Positions 9,085-18,018 of a stretch of 64,000 nt of DNA are shown piece after piece. Position numbers and translations under genes: made by a program. Under the pieces are notes generated by a model. That model was not told the DNA's origin. It searched no databases and saw only the letters and a program-made list of their open reading frames with translations. The stretch spans positions 2,046,001 through 2,110,000 of the forward strand of contig NZ_JAWQJT010000002.1 in NCBI RefSeq assembly GCF_033441515.1, read 5' to 3'. The stretch is from Amycolatopsis solani (GTDB lineage: Bacteria; Actinomycetota; Actinomycetes; Mycobacteriales; Pseudonocardiaceae). Position 1 is the stretch's first letter. Each line of letters begins with the position of its first letter.

Positions 9085-10007
9085 CGGCCCTCCCGGCGGA
9101 TCAGGCGCAGCTGCGCGAAGTTCAGCACGATCAGCACGGCCAGCGTCGCCACCGAGACCGCCGCCGCCCGGCCGAGGTCCTGCGACAGGAACGCTTCGCG
9201 GTAGATGTCGATGACGACGGTGGCGGTGTCGTGCCGTCCGCCGGTCAGGATGAAGAACTGGTCGAACGCGAGCAGTGATCCGGTCAGCGACAGCACCATC
9301 GCGAGCGCGAGGGTCGGCCGCAGCAGCGGCAGCGTCACCCGCCACAGGATCTGCCGCCGGTTCGCGCCGTCGATGCGGGCGGCCTCGTACAGCTCCGGGT
9401 CGATGGACTGGAGGCCGGTCATCAGGATGAGCATGTAGAACCCGGCGAACCGCCAGGTGATCATCGCGACGGTCGAGCCGAGCGCGCTGCCTCCCGAGCC
9501 GAGCCAGTCCACCCGGCCGAGGCCGAGGAAGCCGAGGACCTGGTTGAGCGCCGAGGAGTCGGTGGTGAACAAGCCGTAGAACAGCAGGCTCGTCGACGCG
9601 AGACCGACCGCGCTCGGCAGGAAGAACACGGTGCGGACGAAGCCGCTGCCCGGCCGGTCGTGCTGGACCAGCAGCGCCAGCCCGAACGCGACCAGCCCGA
9701 GCACCACGGTGGTGACCGCGGTGTACTTCAGCGTGAACCCGACGGCACGCAGGAACAGCGGGTCGCTCAGCGCGGCGAAGTTCTCGACGCCGTTGGGCGC
9801 GGACGCGCCGACCAGCGGCCAGTGGTTGACCGACATCCACAGCATCAGCCCGAGCGGGACGACGAAGAAGACGGCGACCAGCACGGCCATCGGGGTCGCG
9901 TAGGCGATCCCCAGCCGCCGCCGTCCCCGGGCGATCGAGCCGCGGCGGCGGGGGTCCGGCGCCGGGGTGTCCGGCGCCGCGACCCGGGACGAGACCACCG
10001 ACACCAT
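9081..10007 (-). CDS. Carbohydrate ABC transporter permease, MalF type
   Basis: 308 residues with a basic cytoplasmic N-terminus, six predicted membrane helices and the EAA motif ELYEAARIDGANRRQILWRV. It pairs with the MalG-type subunit whose start overlaps its stop. The ATG lies 2 nt after the stop of the solute-binding protein gene, showing coupling within the operon. CUT1-family sugar importer by order and motif. Confidence 0.88.
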   Translation of the reverse strand: MVSVVSSRVAAPDTPAPDPRRRGSIARGRRRLGIAYATPMAVLVAVFFVVPLGLMLWMSVNHWPLVGASAPNGVENFAALSDPLFLRAVGFTLKYTAVTTVVLGLVAFGLALLVQHDRPGSGFVRTVFFLPSAVGLASTSLLFYGLFTTDSSALNQVLGFLGLGRVDWLGSGGSALGSTVAMITWRFAGFYMLILMTGLQSIDPELYEAARIDGANRRQILWRVTLPLLRPTLALAMVLSLTGSLLAFDQFFILTGGRHDTATVVIDIYREAFLSQDLGRAAAVSVATLAVLIVLNFAQLRLIRREGR

Positions 10008-10009
10008 CG

Positions 10010-11296
10010 TCAGCTGCCGCTGGCGAGCGACTCGGTGACGGCGGCGTTGTGCTGTTTCAGGGTCGCCCCGACGTCCCCGCTACCGAACACGGCGTCGAGC
10101 ACCGTCGCCGTCCAGGGACCGGTGGTGTCGTTGAACGTCTTGCCGAAGTTGACCGAGATCGGCGTCCGGCCCTGGCTCGCGAGCCGGTTGAACACCCCGA
10201 GCCGCGGGTCCTGCCGGGCGTAGGTGTTGTCGGCGAGGTCGGCGCGGACGGTGATGTTCTTGCTCTTCGCGACGACGTCGACCTGGGCCTGGTCGGTCAG
10301 CGTCCAGGCGATGAAGTCCCACGCGGCCGCGGCGTGCGCGCTGGTGCTGCCGACGCCGAGCACGTCCCCGCCGACGAACGACGAGCTGCCACCCTTCAGC
10401 CCGGGGATCGGGGCGACACCGACCTGCAGGTCCGGCCCTTCCTTGATGCCTTGCAAAGCGGTGGCGCCCATCGGCTGGATGCCGATCTTCCCGTCGAGGA
10501 ACGACTGCGTCCAGGTCGGGCCGGACTCGTTCTTCGCCGACGCCGGCACGAGCCCTTCGGTGTACATCCGCCGCAGCAGCGCGTAGACCTGCGCCGCCTG
10601 GGGGTTGTCGAGCGTGGCCGCCGTGCCCTGCTCGTTGAGCACCGTGCCGCCGGAGGCCCAGATCATCGGCCAGCTGGTGAACAGCTGGCAGCCCGGGCAG
10701 GCGCCGCCGAAGAAGTAGCCCTTGACGTCGCCGCCGAGCGCGGTCACCTTGCGGGCGGCCGCGACCACTTCGTCCATTGTGGACGGCGGTTTCGCCGGGT
10801 CGAGGCCGGCGCGGGTGAAGAGGACCTTGTTGTAGAACAACGCGGACAGGTCGATGTCGTGCGGCACCGCGTAGTGCTTGCCTTCGAAGGTCGCCGCCTT
10901 CACGTGCGCCGCGGCGAGGGTCCCCTTGAACGGCAGCTGGTTCACGCGCGCGGTGACGTCGAGGAACAGGCCCTTCGCCGCGTAGTTGGGCGCGTAGACG
11001 ACATCGGCGGCCAGCAGGTCCGGCAGCTGCCGGGCGCCGGCGGCGGTGCCGACCTTCTGCTGGTAGGAGTCGGCCGGGAAGACCGTCAGCTTCACCTTGT
11101 TCCGGTGGCTCGCGTTGTAGGCGTCGATCAGCGTCTGGCTGAAGGTGGCCGTCGGCGAGCGGGTCCACATGGTGATCGTGGTGCCGTCGTCCACACTCGC
11201 GGTGTCCCCCGCCGCGGTGGTGGCCGGGCCGCTCTGGCAGGCCGCGAGCAGCAGCGCACCGGCGACGGCGGCGAGGAAACGGGCGTGCGAAGTCAT
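10010..11296 (-). CDS. Sugar-binding lipoprotein of an ABC importer
   Basis: 428 residues. A lipoprotein signal peptide ends in LLLAAC with the lipidated Cys20, so the protein is anchored to the outside of the membrane. The body fits CUT1 extracellular solute-binding proteins (TITMWTRSPTATFSQTL, later WAATAWDFIAW-like helix). The ATG at 11296 is preferred over longer frames because AGGAGAG sits 5 nt upstream and the signal peptide starts there. It is first in the operon, directly behind the LacI-type palindrome at 11346-11365. Context with GH127 suggests it binds arabinose-containing oligosaccharides. Confidence 0.88.
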   Translation of the reverse strand: MTSHARFLAAVAGALLLAACQSGPATTAAGDTASVDDGTTITMWTRSPTATFSQTLIDAYNASHRNKVKLTVFPADSYQQKVGTAAGARQLPDLLAADVVYAPNYAAKGLFLDVTARVNQLPFKGTLAAAHVKAATFEGKHYAVPHDIDLSALFYNKVLFTRAGLDPAKPPSTMDEVVAAARKVTALGGDVKGYFFGGACPGCQLFTSWPMIWASGGTVLNEQGTAATLDNPQAAQVYALLRRMYTEGLVPASAKNESGPTWTQSFLDGKIGIQPMGATALQGIKEGPDLQVGVAPIPGLKGGSSSFVGGDVLGVGSTSAHAAAAWDFIAWTLTDQAQVDVVAKSKNITVRADLADNTYARQDPRLGVFNRLASQGRTPISVNFGKTFNDTTGPWTATVLDAVFGSGDVGATLKQHNAAVTESLASGS

Positions 11297-11345
11297 CGAC
11301 TCTCCTAACGGGAGGCCGTTGCTTGCGGGAGGCAATCGGGGAAAT

Positions 11346-11365
11346 TTAGGAAACCGGTTGCCTAA
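11346..11365. promoter_or_regulatory. LacI-type operator palindrome
   Basis: The 20-bp sequence TTAGGAAACCGGTTGCCTAA is palindromic except for one symmetric pair and has the central CG of LacI-family operators. It lies in the 169-nt gap between the sugar ABC operon (start 11296) and the LacI-family regulator (start 11466), where it can control both. The rest of the gap shows nothing further that I can assign with confidence. Confidence 0.8.
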
Positions 11366-11465
11366 CCACGCTAGGCTCTGGCTCGCCGGCCCGTCAAGGC
11401 TTCGTCACTCCTAGTCGACGGCGTTACTTTTGGTCATCGCCGAGCCCCGGAGGTACTGTGCGACC

Positions 11466-12497
11466 ATGCCCCCGCGGAAACTTTCGGAAACTCCCGGAAA
11501 CCTCGCCAAGCCGGCCACGATCAGCGAGGTCGCACTGCTGGCCGGCGTCTCCGCCGGGACCGCGTCGAAGGCGCTGAACGGCCGGGGGTCGCTCCGCCCG
11601 GAGACGCGGCAGCGGGTGCTGGCCGCGGCCGGGCAGCTCGGCTTCCAGCCCAACCGCGCGGCCGTCACCCTGAACTCCGGCCGCACCTACACCGTCGGCA
11701 TGATCACCACCGACACCATCGGCCGGTTCAGCATCCCGCTGCTGATGGGCGCGGAGGACGCGCTGGGCGCCGGCGAGATGTCGGTCTTCCTCTGCGACGC
11801 CCGCGACGACCCGATCCGCGAGCAGTACTACCTGCGCACGCTGCTGTCGCGCCGCGTCGACGGCATCATCGTCACCGGCCGCCGGACCCAGGCCCGCCCG
11901 CCGATCGGCGCGGCGCTGCCCGTCCCCGTCGTGTACGCGTTCATCAGCTCGACCGACCCGGCCGACTGCTCCGTCGTGCCCGACGAAGCCGGCGGCGCCC
12001 GCAAGGCCGTCGAGCACCTCCTGGCCACCGGACGCCGCCGCGTCGCCCACATCACCGGCCCCGAGCACCACCATTCGGCGACGGTCCGCGCCGCGGCCGC
12101 CACCGAGCGGCTCGCGGAAGCCGGCCTCGAGCCGGCCGGCACGCCGATGTTCGGCGAGTGGAGCGAAGCCTGGGGACGGCAGGCGGCCCGGATGCTGCTC
12201 GGCGCGAACGCGCCGTTCGACGCGGTGTTCTGCGGCAGCGACCAGATCGCCCGCGGCACCGCCGACGCGCTGCAGGCGGCCGGGCACCGCGTCCCCGCCG
12301 ACGTCGCACTGGTCGGCTTCGACAACTGGGACGTGATGGCGGCGGCCTGCCAGCCACCGCTGACGAGCGTCGACATGGAACTGGAGACCCTCGGGCGCAC
12401 CGCCGCCGAAATGCTCCTGGCGGCCATCAACGGCGAGCCCTCACCGGGGCGGCACACCCGCCCGTGCCGGCTGGTGGTCCGGGATTCGACCGCCTGA
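11466..12497 (+). CDS. LacI-family transcriptional regulator of the arabino-oligosaccharide operon
   Basis: 343 residues. Residues 16-65 form the LacI HTH and hinge (ATISEVALLAGVSAGTASKAL, ending GFQPNRAA); the rest is a periplasmic-binding-protein-like sugar domain. The ATG at 11466 has GGAGG 12 nt upstream; an in-frame ATG at 11430 would sit in the operator region and is less likely. Divergent from the sugar ABC/GH127 operon with a 20-bp palindrome between them, so it is the expected local repressor, released by an imported sugar. Confidence 0.88.
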   Translation: MPPRKLSETPGNLAKPATISEVALLAGVSAGTASKALNGRGSLRPETRQRVLAAAGQLGFQPNRAAVTLNSGRTYTVGMITTDTIGRFSIPLLMGAEDALGAGEMSVFLCDARDDPIREQYYLRTLLSRRVDGIIVTGRRTQARPPIGAALPVPVVYAFISSTDPADCSVVPDEAGGARKAVEHLLATGRRRVAHITGPEHHHSATVRAAAATERLAEAGLEPAGTPMFGEWSEAWGRQAARMLLGANAPFDAVFCGSDQIARGTADALQAAGHRVPADVALVGFDNWDVMAAACQPPLTSVDMELETLGRTAAEMLLAAINGEPSPGRHTRPCRLVVRDSTA

Positions 12498-12506
12498 GGC
12501 ACGGCC

Positions 12507-12528
12507 GCGGCGAGGAGTTCCTCGTCGC
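12507..12528. terminator. Hairpin between convergent LacI and TetR genes
   Basis: GCGGCGAGGA and TCCTCGTCGC form a 10-bp stem (one G-U pair) around a 2-nt centre in the gap between the LacI stop (12497) and the convergent TetR stop (12528-12530). Position and stability fit a bidirectional terminator without a T-run. Confidence 0.55.
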
Positions 12529-13136
12529 TACGGCCGGGGCAGCTGCCCGAGGTAAGCCCGCAGCATCGTCTTGACCGGGTCCAGGAGCTCGGGCGATCCG
12601 TCGCCCCGGAAGGCTTCCTGGAGCACGGCGTCCGCGGCGAGGAACGCCGTGCGGCACGCCACCGCCGCCGCATAGTCGTCGTGCAGCAAGCGCTGTGCGA
12701 CCAGGATGCGGTGCACGCCGGTCGCCATCACGCGCTTGTGGGCGTGGTCGGCTTCCCGGGCGCCGTCGGTGAGGCCGCGGCCGAACCACAGGGCGCGGAA
12801 CCCGGGCTCGGCGCGGTAGAGCCCGGCGAACGCGTCGACGAGCAGGCCGACCGGGTCGTCCCAGGTCTCCTGCTCCGCCCGCGCAGCGAACGCGTCCATC
12901 AGGTCTTCCAGCCGGGCGAGGTAGCCCTCGGCCAGCGCCTCGGTGATCGCCTCGCGGTCCGGCAGGTACTGGTAGAGCGCCCCGACCGAGACACCGGCCT
13001 CGGCGGCGACGCGGGTCGTCGTCAGCGCCTCGACGCCTTCTTCGGCGAGCAGGCGGTCGGCGGCCGCCAGCACCCGGGCCAGCTTTTCCCGCGAGCGCGC
13101 TTGGCGCGGTACCCGGCGCACCCGGCTCTCGGCCAT
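12528..13136 (-). CDS. TetR-family transcriptional regulator
   Basis: 202 residues. The N-terminal HTH (about residues 15-62) includes ALTTTRVAAEAGVSVGALYQYLPDRE; the C-terminal domain resembles TetR_C proteins that sense small hydrophobic ligands. It is divergent from the aldolase-kinase pair (start 13191) across 54 nt and is therefore the likely regulator of those genes as well as of itself. No clear palindrome could be picked out in that gap. Confidence 0.82.
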   Translation of the reverse strand: MAESRVRRVPRQARSREKLARVLAAADRLLAEEGVEALTTTRVAAEAGVSVGALYQYLPDREAITEALAEGYLARLEDLMDAFAARAEQETWDDPVGLLVDAFAGLYRAEPGFRALWFGRGLTDGAREADHAHKRVMATGVHRILVAQRLLHDDYAAAVACRTAFLAADAVLQEAFRGDGSPELLDPVKTMLRAYLGQLPRP

Positions 13137-13190
13137 CCGCTCCCCAAACCTGAACGTGACTTTGATTCGTATTTATCCTAGCCTCGGCGC

Positions 13191-13841
13191 ATGGCAGACG
13201 CGAGTTCGATGCTCGACGAGGCACGGCGGTCGGTGGCGAGGGCCTGTCACGGGCTCGCGGGCGAAGGCCTGCTCATCGGCAGCGCGGGCAACGTGAGCGT
13301 CCGGGTGGGCGAGCACGTGGCGGTGACCGCGACCCGGGTCGTGCTGAGCCGGGCCACGGCGGCCGACGTCACGGTCGTCGACCTGGACGGCGAGGTGGTC
13401 GCCGGCGAGCGGGCCCCGACCTCGGAACTCGAGCTGCACCTCGGGATCTACCGGCGCTACGACGCGGGCGCGGTGGTGCACACCCACTCCCCGCAGGCCA
13501 CGGCGGTGTCCCTGGTGCTCGACGAGCTGCCCTGCGTCCACTACCAGCAGCTGGCCCTCGGCGGCGCGATCCGGGTCGTGCCGTTCGCCGTCTTCGGGTC
13601 GCCGGAGCTGGCCGCGGGAACCCTCACGGCGCTCGACGGCAAGTCCGCGGCGCTGCTGGCCAACCACGGCGCGGTCGCCCACGGCCCGACCCTCGAAGCC
13701 GCGGTCGACAACGCGCTGCTGCTCGAATGGGCGTGCGGGCTGTACGTGCGGGCGGCGACGCTCGGCGCGCCCCGGGTCCTGGACCCCGCGCAGCAGGAAG
13801 CCGTCGTGACCGCGGCCGTCCGCCGGGGGTACGGCCGATGA
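13191..13841 (+). CDS. Class II aldolase/adducin-family sugar-phosphate aldolase
   Basis: 216 residues, the length of L-fuculose-1-phosphate aldolase-type enzymes. Zinc ligands are visible as His97 and His99 (VHTHSP) and His159 (ANHGAV), with the catalytic Glu79 in PTSELELH; the phosphate loop is GSAGNVSV at 30-37. Such enzymes split a ketose-1-phosphate (or related sugar-acid phosphate) into DHAP or a similar triose and an aldehyde. Its stop overlaps the start of a PfkB kinase, which probably makes the phosphorylated substrate. The sugar itself cannot be named. Confidence 0.82.
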   Translation: MADASSMLDEARRSVARACHGLAGEGLLIGSAGNVSVRVGEHVAVTATRVVLSRATAADVTVVDLDGEVVAGERAPTSELELHLGIYRRYDAGAVVHTHSPQATAVSLVLDELPCVHYQQLALGGAIRVVPFAVFGSPELAAGTLTALDGKSAALLANHGAVAHGPTLEAAVDNALLLEWACGLYVRAATLGAPRVLDPAQQEAVVTAAVRRGYGR

Positions 13842-14773
13842 CACAGACGGTCGTGACGCTCGGGGCGCACGTGTTCGACGTGCAGGTCCGCCCGGTCGAG
13901 GCCATCCCGGACGGCCAGGGCGCGACCCTGGTGGAGCAGATCCGGTTCGGCCCGGCGGGCACCGCCGCGGGCACCGCGGTCACGCTGGCCAAGCTGGGCG
14001 CGACGGTCCGCACGGCGGGCGCGATCGGCACCGACCCGGTCGGCGACCTGCTGCTGGCGATGCTCGCCCGCCACGGCGTCGACACGTCCCTGGTGCTGCG
14101 CCGGGAAAGCGTGCAGACGTCGGCGTCGGTGCTGCCCATCCGAGCCGACGGCAGCCGGCCCGCCTTCCACGTCCCCGGCGCGAACCTGACGTACGAGCCG
14201 TCGGACGCCCCGGCACCGGACATCGCCCGCGCGACCCACCTGCACCTGGGCGGCCCGGAGCTGATGGGCGGGGAGAAGGCGGCGAAGATCCTCGCCCCGG
14301 CACGCGCGGCGGGCGTGGTGACGTCGGCCGACCTGCTCGCCCCCGGCGACCCCGGCGTGCTGGCGTGGCTCGCGCCCGCGTTGTCCTTTGTGGACTACCT
14401 GCTGCCGAACGAAGAACAGCTGCTGGGCTTGACGAACGCGGCCACCCTCGAAGCCGGTGCCCGTGCACTGCTCGACGCGGGCGTCGGCTGCGTAGCCGTC
14501 ACCCGGGGTGCGCGCGGCGCGCTGGTGGTGACGGCCGGCGATACCCTCGCGGTACCGGCGTTCGACGTACCGGTGGTGGATACGACGGGCTGCGGCGACG
14601 CGTTCTCGGCGGGCTTCCTGCGAGGCCTGGGCCTCGGCCGATCCCTGCGCGACGCGGCGGTCCTGGGCAGCGCGGCGGCCGCACTGGTGGCCGGCGGTCT
14701 CGGCAGCGACCACGGCGACTTCGACCTCGCCGCGGCCGACACCTTCGCCGCGGACACCTCCACCCTCGCCTGA
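13838..14773 (+). CDS. PfkB-family carbohydrate kinase
   Basis: 311 residues of the ribokinase fold. The anion-hole signature VVDTTGCGDAFSAGF near the C-terminus contains the catalytic Asp, and an early glycine-rich region (FGPAGTAAGTAVTLAKLG) contacts the sugar. The ATG overlaps the aldolase stop (ATGA), so kinase and aldolase are made together, consistent with phosphorylation followed by aldol cleavage of a ketose. No isomerase is present nearby, so the pathway may begin from a ketose or draw an isomerase from elsewhere. Confidence 0.82.
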   Translation: MTQTVVTLGAHVFDVQVRPVEAIPDGQGATLVEQIRFGPAGTAAGTAVTLAKLGATVRTAGAIGTDPVGDLLLAMLARHGVDTSLVLRRESVQTSASVLPIRADGSRPAFHVPGANLTYEPSDAPAPDIARATHLHLGGPELMGGEKAAKILAPARAAGVVTSADLLAPGDPGVLAWLAPALSFVDYLLPNEEQLLGLTNAATLEAGARALLDAGVGCVAVTRGARGALVVTAGDTLAVPAFDVPVVDTTGCGDAFSAGFLRGLGLGRSLRDAAVLGSAAAALVAGGLGSDHGDFDLAAADTFAADTSTLA

Positions 14774-14837
14774 AGCGACCCCGGGTGACGAATTCCTGCA
14801 TCGACACCCCTTGACTTGACGATTTCCCGCATTCAAG

Positions 14838-15854
14838 ATGCCTCTCGTGCGGATCGAAGGCAAAGCACCCGAACTGGACCGGCGCATCGTCGCGGCCCTG
14901 CAGCTCAACGGCCGGGCGTCGTGGGGCGCCATCGCGCGGCACGTCGGGGCGAGCGAGTCCACCGTCCTGCGGCGGGCCGCGCAGCTCACCGACAGCGGGC
15001 GGCTCCGGGTGATCGGGGTCGTGGACGTGCTGCGGTGCGGCCTCGGCGTGCCGGTGCTCACGCGGCTGCGGTGCCGGCCCGGTACCGCCGCCCGCGTGGC
15101 CGAGGCGCTCGCCGCGCGGCCCGAGGTGCGGTACGCCACCGTGCTCGCCGGCAGCGCCGACTGCTCAGCCGAGTTCGTCCTGCCCTCCTATCGCGACATC
15201 GCGCGGCTGCAGGAAAACGGCTTCCCCGGCGAGGGGGACGTCCGCGGCGCCGAGACCTTCGCCGTGATGCGGACGTTCACCTCCAACCACGACTGGGATT
15301 CCGGCGAGCTGAGCCGTGAAGCCGTCGCCGAGCTGCGCGGCGGGGAGGTCCGGCCGTTCGAAGAGCAGCACTGGGAGCGCCCGCCCGAGCAGCTCGACGA
15401 GCTGGACCTCGCGATCTGCGCCGCGCTGGGCGAAGACGCGCGGGTCCCGTTCAAGGAAGTGTCCAAACTGGCCGGCACCAGCGAGTCCACCGTGGCCCGC
15501 CGCGTCGATTCGCTGGTGCGCCGCGGCTGCCTGCGGTTCCGGACGCTCGCCGAGCCGTCCATGTTCGGCTACGCCCTCGAATTCATGCTCTGGCTCTCGG
15601 TCGTCCCCGGCGAGCTCGACCGCGCCGGCCAGCAGCTCGCCGCGCACCCCGGCACCAAGTACCTCTCGGCCACCACCGGCCGGTTCAACCTCGTCGGCCA
15701 GATCGTGCTGCGGCACTACGGCGAGCTGTACCGGCACACCACCGACGTCGTCGGCGCGCTGCCCGGGCTCCGGGAAGCCGACGTGACCCTGCAGGTTTCG
15801 ACGCTCAAGCGCGCGTGGGCCCCGACGCCCGCCGCCAAGCTGGAGGACGCATGA
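14838..15854 (+). CDS. Tandem Lrp/AsnC-family regulator (two HTH-ligand units)
   Basis: 338 residues, about twice the size of a typical Lrp/AsnC protein. Two copies are seen: an HTH at about 10-60 (ASWGAIARHVGASESTVLRR) with a RAM-like domain, then a second HTH at about 190-240 (VPFKEVSKLAGTSESTVARR) with its own effector domain. Such fused proteins bind DNA as pseudo-dimers. It leads a six-gene rightward operon; its stop overlaps the next start (ATGA) with GGAGG just upstream. It most likely senses the compound degraded by this operon and may activate or repress it. Confidence 0.85.
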   Translation: MPLVRIEGKAPELDRRIVAALQLNGRASWGAIARHVGASESTVLRRAAQLTDSGRLRVIGVVDVLRCGLGVPVLTRLRCRPGTAARVAEALAARPEVRYATVLAGSADCSAEFVLPSYRDIARLQENGFPGEGDVRGAETFAVMRTFTSNHDWDSGELSREAVAELRGGEVRPFEEQHWERPPEQLDELDLAICAALGEDARVPFKEVSKLAGTSESTVARRVDSLVRRGCLRFRTLAEPSMFGYALEFMLWLSVVPGELDRAGQQLAAHPGTKYLSATTGRFNLVGQIVLRHYGELYRHTTDVVGALPGLREADVTLQVSTLKRAWAPTPAAKLEDA

Positions 15855-16738
15855 CCGGACAACCGTGGCAGTGGGACGAAGCGACCTGGCGTGGGCACGT
15901 CGAGCACGTCCGCGCCGGGCGCCCGCTGCGCCCGGCCGCGTGGCCCGGCGGCGCGAAGGTGGCGGTGGCGCTGTCCTTCGACTCCGACCACGAGACACCC
16001 GCGCTGCGCGACGGCGAAGTCCTGCCCGGCAAGATGGCGCAGGGCGAGTACGGCGCCCGCGTCGGCGTCCCCCGCATCTTGAAGCTCCTGCAGCGGCACG
16101 ACGCACCCGCGTCGTTCTTCGTGCCCGCCGTGTCGGCGCTGCTGCACGACGGCGAAGTGAAGTCCTATGTGGACGCCGGGCACGAAGTGGCGCTGCACGG
16201 CTGGATCCACGAACGCAACACCGCGCTCACCGAGACCGAGGAGCGCGACCTCGCCTTCCGCGCCGCCGACGTGCTGGAACGCCTGGCGGGCACCCGGCCG
16301 GTGGGCATCCGGACGCCGTCGTGGGACTTCTCCGCGCACACCCTCGCCATCACCCGCGAGCTCGGCCTGACCTACGACTCGTCGCTGATGGCCGACGACG
16401 ACTGCTACGAACTCCTCGAACACGGTGAGCCCACCGGGATCGTCGAGCTGCCGGTCGAGTGGATCCGCGACGACGCACCGTACTTCATGATGGACCGGTT
16501 CGCGTCGCTGCGGCCCTACACCCCGCCGCGCGGGGTGCTCTCGATCTGGCGCGACGAGTTCGACGCCGCGTACGCCGAAGGCGGGATCTTCCAGCTCACC
16601 ATGCACCCGCACATCATCGGGCACCGGTCCCGGATCGCGATCCTGGCCGAACTGCTCGACCACATCGGCGGCCACGACGGCGTCTGGTACGCCACGCACG
16701 CCCAGATCACCGAGCACGTCCTCCGGGAGCAAGCATGA
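15851..16738 (+). CDS. NodB-fold deacylase (polysaccharide deacetylase family, PgdA/PuuE-like)
   Basis: 295 residues with the NodB-fold motifs: SFDSDHE (Asp44, Asp46), the metal-binding HGWIH pair (His116, His120), and GIRTPSWDFS further on. There is no signal peptide, so unlike cell-wall deacetylases it is cytoplasmic. Cytoplasmic members of this branch include allantoinase PuuE and the HpPgdA-like proteins proposed to act on cyclic imides or amides. Coupled by 4-nt overlaps to an Lrp regulator and a transporter, it is more likely a catabolic amide or imide hydrolase than a peptidoglycan enzyme. Substrate not determinable. Confidence 0.75.
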   Translation: MTGQPWQWDEATWRGHVEHVRAGRPLRPAAWPGGAKVAVALSFDSDHETPALRDGEVLPGKMAQGEYGARVGVPRILKLLQRHDAPASFFVPAVSALLHDGEVKSYVDAGHEVALHGWIHERNTALTETEERDLAFRAADVLERLAGTRPVGIRTPSWDFSAHTLAITRELGLTYDSSLMADDDCYELLEHGEPTGIVELPVEWIRDDAPYFMMDRFASLRPYTPPRGVLSIWRDEFDAAYAEGGIFQLTMHPHIIGHRSRIAILAELLDHIGGHDGVWYATHAQITEHVLREQA

Positions 16739-18018
16739 CCACTGTGGACACCGTCGTGAGCCACCGGCTGACGGCGCAGCAGCGCAAGGCGATCGTCGCC
16801 GGTGCCGTCGGCAACACCGTCGAGTGGGTCGACTGGGCCGTCTACGCGACCTTCGCCCCCGTCTTCGCCGGCCAGTTCTTCGCCGGGGGCAACGAAACCA
16901 CCGCACTGCTGTCCACTTTGGCCGTGTTCGCCGTCGGGTTCGTCATGCGCCCGATCGGCGGCGCGGTGCTCGGCGCGTACGCCGACCGGAAGGGCCGCAA
17001 GAAGGGCCTGACGCTCACCATCTCGCTGATGGCCGGCGCGTCGATCGTCATCGCGCTGTGCCCGACGTACGCGCAGATCGGCGTGCTGGCCCCGATCGTG
17101 CTGCTGCTCGCCCGGCTCGTGCAGGGCTTCTCGGCGGGCGGCGAGTTCGGCTCGTCGTCGGCGTTCCTCATCGAATCCGCGGCGCCCGGGCGGCGCGCGT
17201 TCGCCGGTTCGTGGCAGCAGGTTTCGGTCGGCCTGGGTTCGCTGATCGCCGCCCTGATGGGCACGATCCTCAACTCGACGTTGCCGGAAAGCGCTCTCCA
17301 CAGCTGGGGCTGGCGGCTCGCGTTCGGCATCGCCGGGCTGCTCGGCCTGGTCGGCTTGTGGCTGCGCGTCTCGGTGCACGAAACCGAGGCGTTCACGAAG
17401 ATTTCCGCGAAGCCGCGGCGCAACCCGCTCGTCGCGATGCTCCGCGACCACCCGGGCGCGGCCCTGCGCGTGGCCGGCATCACCATCGCCGGCACGCTGA
17501 TCTACTACGTGTGGGTTTCCTACATGCCGGCCTACGCCCACCTGAGCACCGGCATCCCGCTCAAGACGGCGCTGCTCGCCAACACCCTCGCCATGGTCGT
17601 GTTCATCGCGCTGCTGCCGTTCGGCGGCCTGCTGTCGGACCGGATCGGGCGCAAGACGACGATGACCGCGTTCGCCGCCGGGTTCGTGGTGTTCGCCTGG
17701 CCCGCGTTCCACTTCCTGGGCAACAGCTTCTGGAGCGTCTTCGCCGTCGAGCTGATCGGGCTGGTGCTGATCGTCGGCTACTCGGCGAACTGCGCGGTGA
17801 TCATGGCCGAGCAGTTCCCGGCCGAGGTGCGCACCACCGGCATCGGCCTGCCCTACGCCCTCGCGGTGGCGATCTTCGGCGGCACCGCCCCGTACGTGAC
17901 GACCTGGCTCACCGCGAACCACCTCGGCCACCTGGTGTGGGTCTACGTGGCCGTGGCCGCCCTCATCGGCGTCGCGGTCTACCTGACCATGCCGGAGACC
18001 AAGGGGAAGGAGCTGTAG
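16735..18018 (+). CDS. MFS transporter, metabolite:H+ symporter (MHS) family
   Basis: 427 residues, 12 membrane segments. Signatures of the MHS group (ProP/KgtP-like) are GNTVEWVDWAVYA at the start, PIGGAVLGAYADRKGRKKGL in the 2-3 loop and LVQGFSAGGEFGSS in segment 4-5. These proteins import small carboxylates, betaines or related compounds with protons. Start overlaps the deacylase stop (ATGA) and its stop shares a base with the next start (TAGTG). It probably imports the operon's substrate. Confidence 0.85.
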   Translation: MTTVDTVVSHRLTAQQRKAIVAGAVGNTVEWVDWAVYATFAPVFAGQFFAGGNETTALLSTLAVFAVGFVMRPIGGAVLGAYADRKGRKKGLTLTISLMAGASIVIALCPTYAQIGVLAPIVLLLARLVQGFSAGGEFGSSSAFLIESAAPGRRAFAGSWQQVSVGLGSLIAALMGTILNSTLPESALHSWGWRLAFGIAGLLGLVGLWLRVSVHETEAFTKISAKPRRNPLVAMLRDHPGAALRVAGITIAGTLIYYVWVSYMPAYAHLSTGIPLKTALLANTLAMVVFIALLPFGGLLSDRIGRKTTMTAFAAGFVVFAWPAFHFLGNSFWSVFAVELIGLVLIVGYSANCAVIMAEQFPAEVRTTGIGLPYALAVAIFGGTAPYVTTWLTANHLGHLVWVYVAVAALIGVAVYLTMPETKGKEL

